A stretch of DNA of 6,188 bases from TMED8 sp964468005 (GCA_964468005.1 CAYXUT010000171.1:1-6188); one strand, 5' to 3'. Shown: positions 1-5,863, counted from the first letter of the stretch. The notes: generated by a model not told the origin, from the sequence alone. A program made the numbers and translations.

Positions 1-2
1 TT

Positions 3-353
3 TTCAAGATTACCCGCCATCCGCTAATGTGGGGCCTAGCATTGTGGGGTTTCAGCCACGCTTTAGCCAATGGCCATGCGGCGACGCTGGCTCTGTTCGG
101 CGGCATGGCGGCGTTGGCGGTTGCAGGGGCGCTGCACATAGATTTTCGAAAGCGCGAAATACTCGGGGACACATGGCTCGATTTTGAAAAGAAAACCTCA
201 TTTATTCCGCTCGCCGCCATAGCGGCGGGTCGGATCCGCTTGGAAAAGGGAGAAATCTTCTGGTGGCAGACGCTACTAGCCGTCGCCGTCTATGTCGGTT
301 TGCTAACAGCCCATGGAGTGCTGGGGCGTGAGATCTTCCCGATTTGGTTTTAG
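3..353 (+). CDS. NnrU family membrane protein, C-terminal part (5' end outside window)
   Basis: The reading frame is open from the window edge; the first full codon is at base 3 and the stop is TAG at 351-353. It gives 116 residues starting F-K-I-T-R-H-P-L-M-W-G. The ITRHPLMWG block followed by HALANG is typical of NnrU, a polytopic inner-membrane family related to plant 15-cis-zeta-carotene isomerase. Family members are named for genes near nitric oxide/nitrite reductases, but their bacterial role is poorly defined. Hydrophobic stretches at about residues 10-20, 29-50 and 88-110 fit transmembrane helices, with a charged cytosolic-looking segment (DFRKREILGD, then EKKTSFIP) between them. The family is usually about 190-240 residues, so roughly half is missing to the left. 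The ATG at 27 is internal to the conserved block and is not the start. The gene converges on the GMC oxidoreductase with overlapping stops. No denitrification gene is visible here, so a nitrogen-oxide role is not supported by context. Confidence 0.85.
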   Translation, partial: FKITRHPLMWGLALWGFSHALANGHAATLALFGGMAALAVAGALHIDFRKREILGDTWLDFEKKTSFIPLAAIAAGRIRLEKGEIFWWQTLLAVAVYVGLLTAHGVLGREIFPIWF

Positions 354-1957
354 CGAGCATCCTCAAACATCATATCAGCGGCCTTTTCCGCCATCATGAT
401 GATTGGCGCGTTAGTGTTGCCCGATGTCAGGCGCGGCATGGATGATCCATCGACGACACGCAGTCCTTCGAGCCCCCGCACACGCAACCGCTCATCCAGG
501 ACAGCCATCGGATCATTGCCCATTTTGCAGGTGCCGACAGGGTGATAGACAGTGGCGCCAGTGGTCGTGGCGTAATGCAGCAATTCGTCATCGGTCTGGC
601 GGTCGTCGCCCGGAAGAACCTCGCTTTCCATATAAGTCCTCATCACCTCGGTCTGCATCAAATCCCGGGCGATTTTCATCCCGGCGACGTGGGTCTGGCG
701 GTCCAATTCTTCGTTGAGGAAGTTCTGGCGGATGGCTGGTGAAGCAAATGGGTCTGCCGACTTGACGTGTATCGAACCTCGGCTTTCCGGGCGCAATTGG
801 CAGGGCCCGATGGTGAGGCCCGGGAAATCATCGAACACGCGCTTTTGCGGATCTTTAAAGCTGCCATGCGCGACGTGAAACTGAATATCCGGCGTTTCCA
901 GCTCTGGCCGGCTGCGAACGAAACCGCCCAGGATACCCGCAGACATGGTCAGCGCACCCTTGTTGAGTAAAAAATATTTGAGCCCTTCGATCACCGCCGG
1001 AACGCCCTTGGTCTTTTGGTTGAGTGATTTGGCATTTTTGATCCGCCACACTAGTCGCGAGATGTAGTGGTCTTGTAGGTTTTCGCCGACGCCCGGCAAT
1101 TCATGCGCAATCTCGATACCGTATTGTTTCAGGATCTCCGGCTGGCCAATGCCGGATAGCTCCAATAGTTGCGGCGACTGCACGGAACCCGCGGATAGGA
1201 CGATTTCGCGCCCAACCATCGAGCGCCTGGGCTTGCCGTTGATGGCATAGTCAATGCCGACAATCCGTTTGCCCTCAAGCACCAGGTTCGTCGCCTGGGC
1301 GTAGGGCTGGACATGCAGGTTGGGGCGCGTGCGGGCAGGGTCCAGATAGGCTGTTTTGGCGCTGAACCGACGGCCGCTTTTTTGTGTCAGTTGGAAGTAG
1401 CCAAAACCTTCCTGGTGGACGCCGTTGTAATCGGCGTTGCGCGGATAGCCGAGTTCCTCACCGGCCTCAAGTAGGCTGTCGAGGACTGGATAAGTTTCTG
1501 TCACGTCGGCAACATTTAGGGGGCCGCCTTCGCCGTGAAATTCGTCGCCACCGCCCTCCCGGTTCTCGGATCGCTTGAAGTACGGTAGTACATCCGTGTA
1601 GGACCAGCCGCGGTTGCCCAACTGTGCCCAGATGTCGTAATCGCGTGCCTGGCCGCGAACGTAGAGCATGCCATTGATTGAAGACGTGCCGCCCAGAACC
1701 TTTCCGCGCGGAATTGGAATTTCGCGGTTCGCCAAATTGGGTTCTGGTTCCGTATCGAATAACCAGTTTACCTTCGGATCAACCATGGTCTTGATGTAGC
1801 CGACGGGGATATGGATCATCGGGTTGCGATCTTCACCGCCTGCTTCCAGTATCAAGACGTTGACCTTCGGGTCGGCGCTTAGTCGGTTTGCCAGCGTGCA
1901 TCCGGCCGAGCCTGCGCCGACAATAATGTAGTCATAAGTTGGCTGGCTGTTGCCCAT
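350..1957 (-). CDS. GMC family FAD-dependent oxidoreductase (choline/alcohol dehydrogenase-like)
   Basis: Complete 535-residue flavoprotein of the glucose-methanol-choline family, which oxidises an alcohol to an aldehyde or ketone with FAD. Visible elements: the FAD dinucleotide-binding GAGSAG at 14-19 with ribose-binding Glu38 in LILEAG; GMC signature 1 at 85-108 (GKVLGGTSSING and following); signature 2 at 257-271 (GSVQSPQLLELSGIG); the catalytic His472 in YHPVGTCKMG; and Asn516, 44 residues further on in GNTNAP, the spacing of the His/Asn pair in choline oxidase. Length is normal for BetA-like dehydrogenases (about 530-560). Start ATG at 1957 has a good Shine-Dalgarno GGAGG at 1971-1967, 9 bases away. 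The next upstream element on this strand is an acyl-CoA synthetase remnant, and no betaine aldehyde dehydrogenase or transporter is nearby. The substrate is therefore open: choline, an aliphatic or polyethylene-glycol alcohol, or another alcohol. I would not call it betA. Confidence 0.95.
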   Translation of the reverse strand: MGNSQPTYDYIIVGAGSAGCTLANRLSADPKVNVLILEAGGEDRNPMIHIPVGYIKTMVDPKVNWLFDTEPEPNLANREIPIPRGKVLGGTSSINGMLYVRGQARDYDIWAQLGNRGWSYTDVLPYFKRSENREGGGDEFHGEGGPLNVADVTETYPVLDSLLEAGEELGYPRNADYNGVHQEGFGYFQLTQKSGRRFSAKTAYLDPARTRPNLHVQPYAQATNLVLEGKRIVGIDYAINGKPRRSMVGREIVLSAGSVQSPQLLELSGIGQPEILKQYGIEIAHELPGVGENLQDHYISRLVWRIKNAKSLNQKTKGVPAVIEGLKYFLLNKGALTMSAGILGGFVRSRPELETPDIQFHVAHGSFKDPQKRVFDDFPGLTIGPCQLRPESRGSIHVKSADPFASPAIRQNFLNEELDRQTHVAGMKIARDLMQTEVMRTYMESEVLPGDDRQTDDELLHYATTTGATVYHPVGTCKMGNDPMAVLDERLRVRGLEGLRVVDGSSMPRLTSGNTNAPIIMMAEKAADMMFEDAR

Positions 1958-1966
1958 GGCCTTGAT

Positions 1967-1971
1967 CCTCC
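1967..1971 (-). promoter_or_regulatory. Ribosome binding site of the GMC oxidoreductase
   Basis: GGAGG read on the minus strand, 9 bases before the ATG at 1957. It is the strongest Shine-Dalgarno match near this gene and fixes the chosen start. Confidence 0.7.
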
Positions 1972-1988
1972 AGTGATACCCCCGCGCT

Positions 1989-2017
1989 ATTCAAAGACTT
2001 GACGGCGCGAAGATCAA
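1989..2017 (-). promoter_or_regulatory. Candidate sigma70-like promoter for the GMC oxidoreductase
   Basis: On the minus strand TTGATC (2017-2012) and TTGAAT (1994-1989) are separated by 17 bases; each matches 4 of 6 consensus positions. The start of transcription would lie near 1982, just ahead of the Shine-Dalgarno. A short inverted repeat AATTC-gcaca-GAATT at 2032-2046 lies just upstream and could bind a regulator. The match is weak and rests on spacing only. Confidence 0.25.
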
Positions 2018-2282
2018 CTGGGGAAACCATTAATTCGCACAGAATTCAAGGCGCCAGACTTGCTGCCAAATGGCAAAATTGAGACATAAAAATTACTAAA
2101 AGTGAGCTCCGTTTTATCATTCGATCATGGACGTAGAGCGCTTGGATCTTGTGATATGTCAGATGGACATGATCGACAAAAGGAACGATGTGGCCCGGAC
2201 GCCTGGCAAGCAGCTCTCCTGGCCTGATTAGTATGCCGTTCGGTTCTCCACCTTTCGTGCAGAGATGGTTCGGCTGATGGAT

Positions 2283-2574
2283 GGCTTCACGCAGCAAGTC
2301 GCCTAATCTTCTCGGCTGCAACAGCGAGCTCATCGGAACGACCACGGCACCCGTTTCCGCCGCTGCCCAGTAAAGGTCGAGCAGTTCCAGGCAATTTAGA
2401 ACGGTGGTCGCGACCTTCTGATTTTTGCCGATACCGGCGGCAAAAAGAGCGTGGCCGAGACGGTTGACGCGATTAGAAAACGCTTGGTTAAGTGAAGCGT
2501 TCCCCAGCGAACACAACGGCAGTGTGATTTGGGCGGTAGAGCGCGTGGCGAGGAATGAGTTTGCCGATATCCAT
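2283..2574 (-). pseudogene. Acyl-CoA synthetase (AMP-binding family) N-terminal remnant, frameshifted
   Basis: The first frame starts at ATG 2574 (MDIGKLIPRHALYRPNHTAV, then VFAGERFT) and hits TAA at 2490-2488. A second frame continues directly with NQAFSNRVNRLGHALFAAGI, KVATTVLNCLELLDLYWAAA, ETGAVVVPMSSLLQP and LLREA. Joined, these give about 97 residues in the order of the N-terminal part of long-chain fatty-acid/acyl-CoA ligases (R-P-x-x-T-A-V, then ERxT, RVNRLA, GIGKGDKVA, NCxELL and TGAVVVPL blocks). One extra base at about 2490 accounts for the frame change. The enzyme is normally about 500-560 residues and ATP-dependent. The AMP-binding P-loop (TSGTTGxPK type), the adenylate motifs and the C-terminal lysine domain are all absent, so no active enzyme can be made. 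The first frame also extends upstream past 2574 towards 2682, but that part overlaps the divergent phosphatase start and does not look like the family. Confidence 0.75.
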
Positions 2575-2647
2575 GCCTGCGTGCCGCCTGTTCAGGCGAT
2601 TTGTCGGCGGTTGGTTTCCGTGATACATCATCATCCCTAATCGAAAC

Positions 2648-2652
2648 AGGGG
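2648..2652 (+). promoter_or_regulatory. Ribosome binding site of the HAD phosphatase
   Basis: AGGGG, 10 bases before the ATG at 2663. It is the only purine-rich block near that start. No convincing sigma70 promoter is visible in the ~60 bases upstream. Confidence 0.45.
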
Positions 2653-2662
2653 TAAGCCAGAC

Positions 2663-3244
2663 ATGAATGCAACTCCGACCAAGCCGAAACCTGAAGATTC
2701 ATTGGAATTGCTGGCAAAGGTCGAGTTACTGTCCCTCGATGTCGATGGGGTGTTAACTGATGGCGGGATCTATTACACTGACGACGGCAATACTTTTCGG
2801 AAGTTTAATGCTCAAGACGGCATGGGATTGGTGCGGCTGCAGAAGTCAGGTGTCAACTTGACCATCATTTCCGCCGGCGCGCCTGGCGCCATTGAACACC
2901 GTGCGCGGCGGCTCGGCATCAAGTACGCGTTTACCGATGTTCCCGATAAATTAGCAACGCTTGGCGGTTTGGCGGATGAGTTGGGCATTGATATGCGCCG
3001 GGTCGCCCACGTCGGCGACGACGTCAACGATCTTCCATTGATGCAAGCGGTCGGCTTGGCCATAGCGTCGGCCAACGCGGCCCCGGAAATCATAGAGGTG
3101 GCAAATATTGTCACCGCTCGTTCCGGCGGGCACGGGGCGGTACGTGAAATCTGCGATGCCACGCTGAAAGCACGAGGCCATGTTCTTGAAACTAACCATG
3201 TTTTCGACAGTCACCTTCCGGGCGAAGGCAAAGGCAGGACCTAA
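2663..3244 (+). CDS. KdsC-type HAD phosphatase (3-deoxy-D-manno-octulosonate 8-phosphate phosphatase-like)
   Basis: A 193-residue cap-less HAD phosphatase. Motif I is DVDGVLTDG with nucleophile Asp26 and acid/base Asp28. Motif II is Ser70 in LTIISAG. Motif III is Lys96 in PDKL. Motif IV is VGDDVNDLPLM with Mg-binding Asp119/Asp120 and Asp123. The C-terminal GGHGAVREICD (155-165) is the conserved loop that closes the active site of the neighbouring subunit in KdsC tetramers. KdsC releases phosphate from KDO-8-phosphate in the cytosol, giving KDO for lipopolysaccharide. Two oddities: the usual Gly-Arg after motif II Thr/Ser is Ala71-Gly72 here, and there is a ~24-residue charged tail after the normal end (about residue 170). 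kdsD, kdsB and lptC, frequent partners, are not next to it. The substrate could therefore be another sugar phosphate, for instance a nonulosonate 9-phosphate. The family is secure; the exact substrate is inferred. Confidence 0.8.
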   Translation: MNATPTKPKPEDSLELLAKVELLSLDVDGVLTDGGIYYTDDGNTFRKFNAQDGMGLVRLQKSGVNLTIISAGAPGAIEHRARRLGIKYAFTDVPDKLATLGGLADELGIDMRRVAHVGDDVNDLPLMQAVGLAIASANAAPEIIEVANIVTARSGGHGAVREICDATLKARGHVLETNHVFDSHLPGEGKGRT

Positions 3245-3490
3245 ACCGTAAAAAAAATTAGGTCGTCGGTTTAACCTCTTCCATGGTTAAGTCTCCCGAC
3301 CTACTCGTGCCGGCAACACCTACATCCATTGCAACGCGCTCGGTGAGGCTATCGTCGTGTAGCCGTTCTGCAGGGAAGGCCTTTCGCTGCTAAACTGAAA
3401 GCGGGGGACCCGCGCTAACTGTACTGTTTCACCGTCTAGCGCACGTTTTCGTTGAATACCACCGAATCCGAAGGTAATGTTGTCTTGATA

Positions 3491-3524
3491 TCTAGGGAAG
3501 CATGAAGGTTGTGTTTTTCCTAGA
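3491..3524 (+). other. 9-bp imperfect inverted repeat upstream of the small exported protein gene
   Basis: TCTAGGGAA (3491-3499) can pair with TTTCCTAGA (3516-3524), including one G-U, around a 16-base loop. It could be an operator or a leader stem-loop. The -35 half of the candidate promoter lies inside it, which would suit a repressor site. Confidence 0.3.
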
Positions 3525-3535
3525 GATTCTTTAAT
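3509..3535 (+). promoter_or_regulatory. Candidate sigma70-like promoter for the 3546-3893 gene
   Basis: TTTAAT at 3530-3535 matches 5 of 6 positions of the -10 box. The best -35 is TTGTGT at 3509-3514, 15 bases upstream, which is short. Transcription would begin near 3542, which fits translation from the second ATG at 3576 better than from 3546. If this is the real promoter, the structured stretch to the left is not in the mRNA. Confidence 0.25.
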
Positions 3536-3545
3536 AGATTCCAGT

Positions 3546-3893
3546 ATGATAGATCGGTATCAATGGGAATTCTCCATGTTGGCTTTGGTCGCGACCGTCT
3601 TGTTCGTAGGGCACGCGGGTGAGCCATACGTCTATGTTGATGGCGAGTTCAATCGGGGATCGATCCTCTATTCGAACGGTATCGAGGTCCGCGACGCGGT
3701 CCAGGTATGCGGCAACAAGCGTAATGCCTCGTCTCGGCTGGTAAGCGCATTGGCGTTGGTCGAGTGTCGCCGATATGGCAAGCGGGCGGAGTTTAACGAG
3801 ACCGCCTTTAATCTTTGTTTGCTGCGCGCGCCCGTTGCGGCAGTTTATTTTTGCTCTACGCCCGGCGAGAGACGAGAATCCCGTGAACGCTAA
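3546..3893 (+). CDS. Small exported cysteine-containing protein of unknown function
   Basis: Up to 115 residues. ATG 3546 has no Shine-Dalgarno; the internal ATG at 3576 (residue 11) has GGGA at 3565-3568, 7 bases away, and may be the true start. Residues 11-24 (MLALVATVLFVGHA) are a hydrophobic signal-like segment with a possible signal peptidase I cut after Ala24. The mature part begins EPYVYVDGEFNR and has four cysteines (55, 74, 91, 103), an even number suiting two disulphides in the periplasm. From memory, the pattern GEFNR, RD-VQVC-NK, EC-R-YGK-A-F, and C-L-P-A-A-FxC resembles short uncharacterised alphaproteobacterial proteins, which argues that it is a real gene; I cannot name a family. 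The last ~12 residues (PGERRESRER) are charged. The lipoprotein gene begins 41 bases after the stop, so the two may share a transcript. Confidence 0.55.
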   Translation: MIDRYQWEFSMLALVATVLFVGHAGEPYVYVDGEFNRGSILYSNGIEVRDAVQVCGNKRNASSRLVSALALVECRRYGKRAEFNETAFNLCLLRAPVAAVYFCSTPGERRESRER

Positions 3894-3920
3894 TAAGTTC
3901 GTTCATGAACCAGGGACTCC

Positions 3921-3928
3921 AGAAGGAG
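3921..3928 (+). promoter_or_regulatory. Strong ribosome binding site deciding the lipoprotein start
   Basis: AGAAGGAG lies 6 bases before the ATG at 3935. This favours 3935 over the upstream in-frame ATG at 3905, and it places the signal peptide directly at the N-terminus. Confidence 0.8.
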
Positions 3929-3934
3929 AAAGAT

Positions 3935-4438
3935 ATGAAAATACAAAGAATACTAATTGGCGCGCTATGTGCCTTAGCCTTGAGCGGCTGCACTCGAGCA
4001 GTCGAGCAAATGAAAAGTGCGACCTGGGCCGAGGTCGTTGGTACACTTGGCGGCGCGGCTCTTGGCGGCGCGGCCGGTGCGCAGTTCGGTGGCGGGCTCG
4101 GCCAAACGATCTTCATGGCCACAGGCGCTTTAGTTGGCGGTGGCGTCGGCTATTCGGCGGCCCGTACACTCGGCCCAATGGACTTGGCAATCTACGAGAA
4201 AACTGCGCAGAAGGCGCTCGCTTCGGCGCCGAACGGCGAGGTTCATAGCTGGTCCAATCCGGAAACCGGGCGCAGCGGGATCTTTCGTACCGTCGCGTCT
4301 TATCAACGCCCGGACGGCTCGCAATGCCGGCAATACCGCTCATCTGTTGTGTTTGATGATGGTGTCGCGTCGGCAGGAGGCTCAGCCTGTCAGCAATCGA
4401 ATGGTACCTGGTTGGCTTACAACGACGTCTTCAAATGA
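3935..4438 (+). CDS. Glycine-zipper outer-membrane lipoprotein, 17-kDa antigen/RT0821-Lpp0805 type
   Basis: A 167-residue lipoprotein. The signal peptide MKIQRILIGALCALALSGC has basic residues at 2 and 5 and a lipobox Leu16-Ser17-Gly18-Cys19; Cys19 would be lipidated. Thr at +2 suggests sorting to the outer membrane. Residues about 36-72 are a glycine zipper (GTLGGAALGGAAGAQ, GGGLGQ, then GALVGGGVGY), which inserts in or lies on membranes. The C-terminal domain (about 92-160) carries the W106-x-NP-x-TG block, a pair of cysteines (131 in QCRQYR, 152 in SACQQ) and a GTWL ending, as in the surface-antigen family first known from Rickettsia. The role is structural or envelope-related; no enzyme activity is expected. 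The start at 3935 is set by the strong Shine-Dalgarno. The alpha/beta hydrolase start follows 21 bases after the stop, so cotranscription is likely. Confidence 0.85.
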   Translation: MKIQRILIGALCALALSGCTRAVEQMKSATWAEVVGTLGGAALGGAAGAQFGGGLGQTIFMATGALVGGGVGYSAARTLGPMDLAIYEKTAQKALASAPNGEVHSWSNPETGRSGIFRTVASYQRPDGSQCRQYRSSVVFDDGVASAGGSACQQSNGTWLAYNDVFK

Positions 4439-4459
4439 GGATGAGTACCGACGGCGCCA

Positions 4460-5281
4460 GTGTATCGCCATAGCATGATCTATTCGACTCTGGCCGCTGT
4501 CGCCATCGTCTATTCAGCGATAGTTGGCTTGTTGTACATGGGCCAGCGCAGCTTGATGTATCAGCCAACCCAGGATTTGGGCACGCCTGCTTCGCGTGAT
4601 ATTCCCGAAGCATCACCGGTGCTTTTGAACACGTCAGATGGCCTTGAATTACAGTCCTGGTATGTGCCGTCCGTAGGCGATGGGGCTGTCATCCTCTACT
4701 TTCATGGCAATGCCGGTCATATCGGCGATCGTGGCTCGAAGGTACGACCTTACGTTGAAGCCGGTTACGGGGTGATGCTTGTGGGCTATCGTGGATACGG
4801 CGGCAATCCTGGCAGCCCAACGGAGGAAGGTCTCTATGAAGATGCCGAGGCGGCGCTCTCCAGCCTGAAGGAACTCGGCATCAAGCCGAAGGACTGGGTG
4901 CTGTACGGCGAATCGCTCGGGTCCGGTGTTGCCGTCGAGATGGCGCTACGTTATGCGGGGGCCGGTACTCCGGTTAGGGCCGTTGTTCTTGAGGCGCCGT
5001 TCACCTCAATGGCGGATGCAGCGGCCAACCACTACCCATTTGTACCGGCGAGGATCCTGGTAAAGGATAGTTACGATTCTTTAAGCAAAATATCGAAAAT
5101 ATCGACTAATCTTCTGATTTTTCACGGTAGCCTGGACCGAACCGTGCCGTTTTTACATGGTCAAAATCTTTTTGACGCCGCGTTGGAACCGAAGCGCTTT
5201 CATCGTTTTGAGGGTGCGCACCACAACGATCTTTACGACTTTGGCGCTGCCAGAGTGGTAATCGATTACTTGCGCTCCTGA
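4460..5281 (+). CDS. Membrane-anchored alpha/beta hydrolase (ABHD13/Bem46/YfhR-like)
   Basis: A 273-residue serine hydrolase. An N-terminal hydrophobic helix (about 7-27) is followed by GQRSLMYQP, typical of the ABHD13/Bem46 group, which are membrane-tethered with the catalytic domain outside the cytosol or facing the membrane. Oxyanion-hole motif HGNAG lies at 82-86 and YRGYGGNPGSPTEEGLYEDA at 110-129. The nucleophile is Ser152 in GESLGSG, the acid Asp226 in HGSLDRTVP, and the base most likely His255 in GAHHNDLYD. The full triad is present and the length is normal, so it should be active, probably as an esterase, lipase or thioesterase of unknown substrate. Start choice is uncertain: GTG 4460 or ATG 4475 (residue 6). 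Neither has a good Shine-Dalgarno; GAGGA at 4438-4442 is too far away, so translation may be coupled to the lipoprotein stop at 4436-4438. Confidence 0.9.
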   Translation: MYRHSMIYSTLAAVAIVYSAIVGLLYMGQRSLMYQPTQDLGTPASRDIPEASPVLLNTSDGLELQSWYVPSVGDGAVILYFHGNAGHIGDRGSKVRPYVEAGYGVMLVGYRGYGGNPGSPTEEGLYEDAEAALSSLKELGIKPKDWVLYGESLGSGVAVEMALRYAGAGTPVRAVVLEAPFTSMADAAANHYPFVPARILVKDSYDSLSKISKISTNLLIFHGSLDRTVPFLHGQNLFDAALEPKRFHRFEGAHHNDLYDFGAARVVIDYLRS

Positions 5282-5295
5282 GCTTCCGCAGGCCA

Positions 5296-5324
5296 TTGCG
5301 AAATAAAATGAATTAAGGTAAAAT
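5296..5324 (+). promoter_or_regulatory. Candidate sigma70-like promoter for the 5410-5838 gene
   Basis: TTGCGA (5296-5301, 4 of 6) and TAAAAT (5319-5324, 5 of 6) with a 17-base spacer, in an AT-rich patch right after the hydrolase stop. It would give a leader of about 80 bases. This supports the downstream gene being a separate transcription unit. Confidence 0.4.
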
Positions 5325-5409
5325 CTGCAAAGGTGGAGCGTGTTCTCGCTTGAGGCGGGGGTGCGCTTGCCTTTAGTACTGAGCTAAGCAACGGTAGTTT
5401 TGGTTCAAA

Positions 5410-5838
5410 ATGGCGCAAGTACCTAAGGTATACGCACCGACCCCAGCACAGACCACGGCCGCTTCGCGGACCGCACCGTCGGTGCGCGTGGCCTCGCTTG
5501 ATGGCCATGTTGGCGAGGCTGGTCAGGGCACGCCGACATCAAACCTGGATATGGCGCCGTTCACACTGGAAGATGAGCAGCAGCGTCAGCCAGCTCGAGA
5601 TCAACGCCGTAACCAGCCGCCTTCGCGTCATGCGGATCTTCTCGTGGTGCCCAGCCGCTCGTTTAGTTCTCTAGTCGAGATTTACAGCGATCAAGCTGTT
5701 GGCAATGCCGGCCCTGAGGTGCGGGCCAGGCGTATCGGTGGTATCATTAGCCAAGCAATCAAGACCTATGAGACCAACGCCAAGATCATTTACGGCCAAC
5801 CCGAGGTTACGGGAACGGAGATCAGCCTAACGCTTTAA
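5410..5838 (+). CDS. Uncharacterised small protein with disordered N-terminus and conserved-looking C-terminus
   Basis: 142 residues with no signal peptide, membrane helix or cysteine. The first ~80 are rich in Ala, Pro, Thr, Gln and Arg and look disordered (KVYAPTPAQTTAASR; DEQQRQPARDQRRNQPPSR). From about 82 on it seems folded: SRSFSSLVEIYSDQAVG, then a helix IISQAIKTYETNAKIIYG (112-129) and a short strand-like end EVTGTEISLTL. The final part resembles C-termini of uncharacterised alphaproteobacterial proteins I have a loose memory of, but I cannot name a family. The Shine-Dalgarno is poor. Its own promoter and a clear terminator suggest a single-gene unit. The next element rightwards is a decayed flagellar hook/rod-like gene, so a flagellar connection is possible but unproven. 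Confidence 0.65.
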   Translation: MAQVPKVYAPTPAQTTAASRTAPSVRVASLDGHVGEAGQGTPTSNLDMAPFTLEDEQQRQPARDQRRNQPPSRHADLLVVPSRSFSSLVEIYSDQAVGNAGPEVRARRIGGIISQAIKTYETNAKIIYGQPEVTGTEISLTL

Positions 5839-5863
5839 ACTGATAACACCCGTTGAACACTGC

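Larger units (their letters stand above)
1958..2282 (-). other. 325 bases without an assignable gene: open tail of a decayed frame plus GMC upstream region
   Basis: On the minus strand the frame that carries the acyl-CoA synthetase remnant stays open from 2282 to its stop at 2046. After LLREA the translation no longer resembles that family. It reads for example HQPNHLCTKGGEPNGIL, then RRPGHIVPFVDHVHLTYHK, and I cannot assign it. Other frames of the same strand are closed or read as low-complexity sequence. From 2045 to 1958 I see only the candidate promoter, the small inverted repeat and the Shine-Dalgarno of the GMC gene. The tail could be chance read-through, or a piece of another gene joined by a deletion. 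Confidence 0.4.
3245..3545 (+). other. 301-base intergenic region with several hairpins; possible structured leader
   Basis: No gene is recognised here. Visible structure: TAAACCG (3242-3248) pairs with CGGTTTA (3267-3273) around an A-rich loop, and TTAACC (3271-3276) pairs with GGTTAA (3285-3290). Neither is followed by a T run, so neither is a convincing terminator. GCGGG-gga-CCCGC (3401-3413) is a perfect small hairpin, and its left arm can alternatively pair with CTTTCGCT upstream (3381-3388). GCGCTA (3412-3417) pairs with TAGCGC (3437-3442). The order of the blocks around 3384-3472 (CGCT, CTGAAA, GCGGGGGACCC, a hairpin, TTGAAT, CCGAATCCG) recalls the ydaO/c-di-AMP riboswitch, but later consensus parts (GTAGGG, CAGCTAACC) are missing. 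I rate that identity as weak. Confidence 0.35.

Noticed and set aside
2425..2640. 71-codon + strand frame opposite the ligase remnant.
   Set aside because: It is antisense to recognisable acyl-CoA synthetase sequence and has no motif or ribosome site of its own.
3242..3290. Intrinsic terminator after the HAD phosphatase gene.
   Set aside because: The TAAACCG/CGGTTTA and TTAACC/GGTTAA hairpins are AT-rich or have a long loop, and no T run follows either one; the A run is in the loop of the first.
3283..3393. 36-codon frame ATG 3283 to TAA 3393 in the intergenic region.
   Set aside because: No ribosome site, Ser/Arg/Thr-rich composition without features, and it lies within the hairpin-rich stretch.
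3775..4248. 157-codon frame on the + strand overlapping the small exported protein and the lipoprotein.
   Set aside because: Arg/Trp-rich shadow translation; the lipoprotein frame has a clear signal peptide, lipobox and strong ribosome site.
4441..4473. Ten-codon frame ATG 4441 to TAG 4473 between the lipoprotein and hydrolase genes, as a leader peptide.
   Set aside because: Its purine-rich block is directly adjacent to the ATG, too close to serve, and there is no attenuator-like structure or codon bias.
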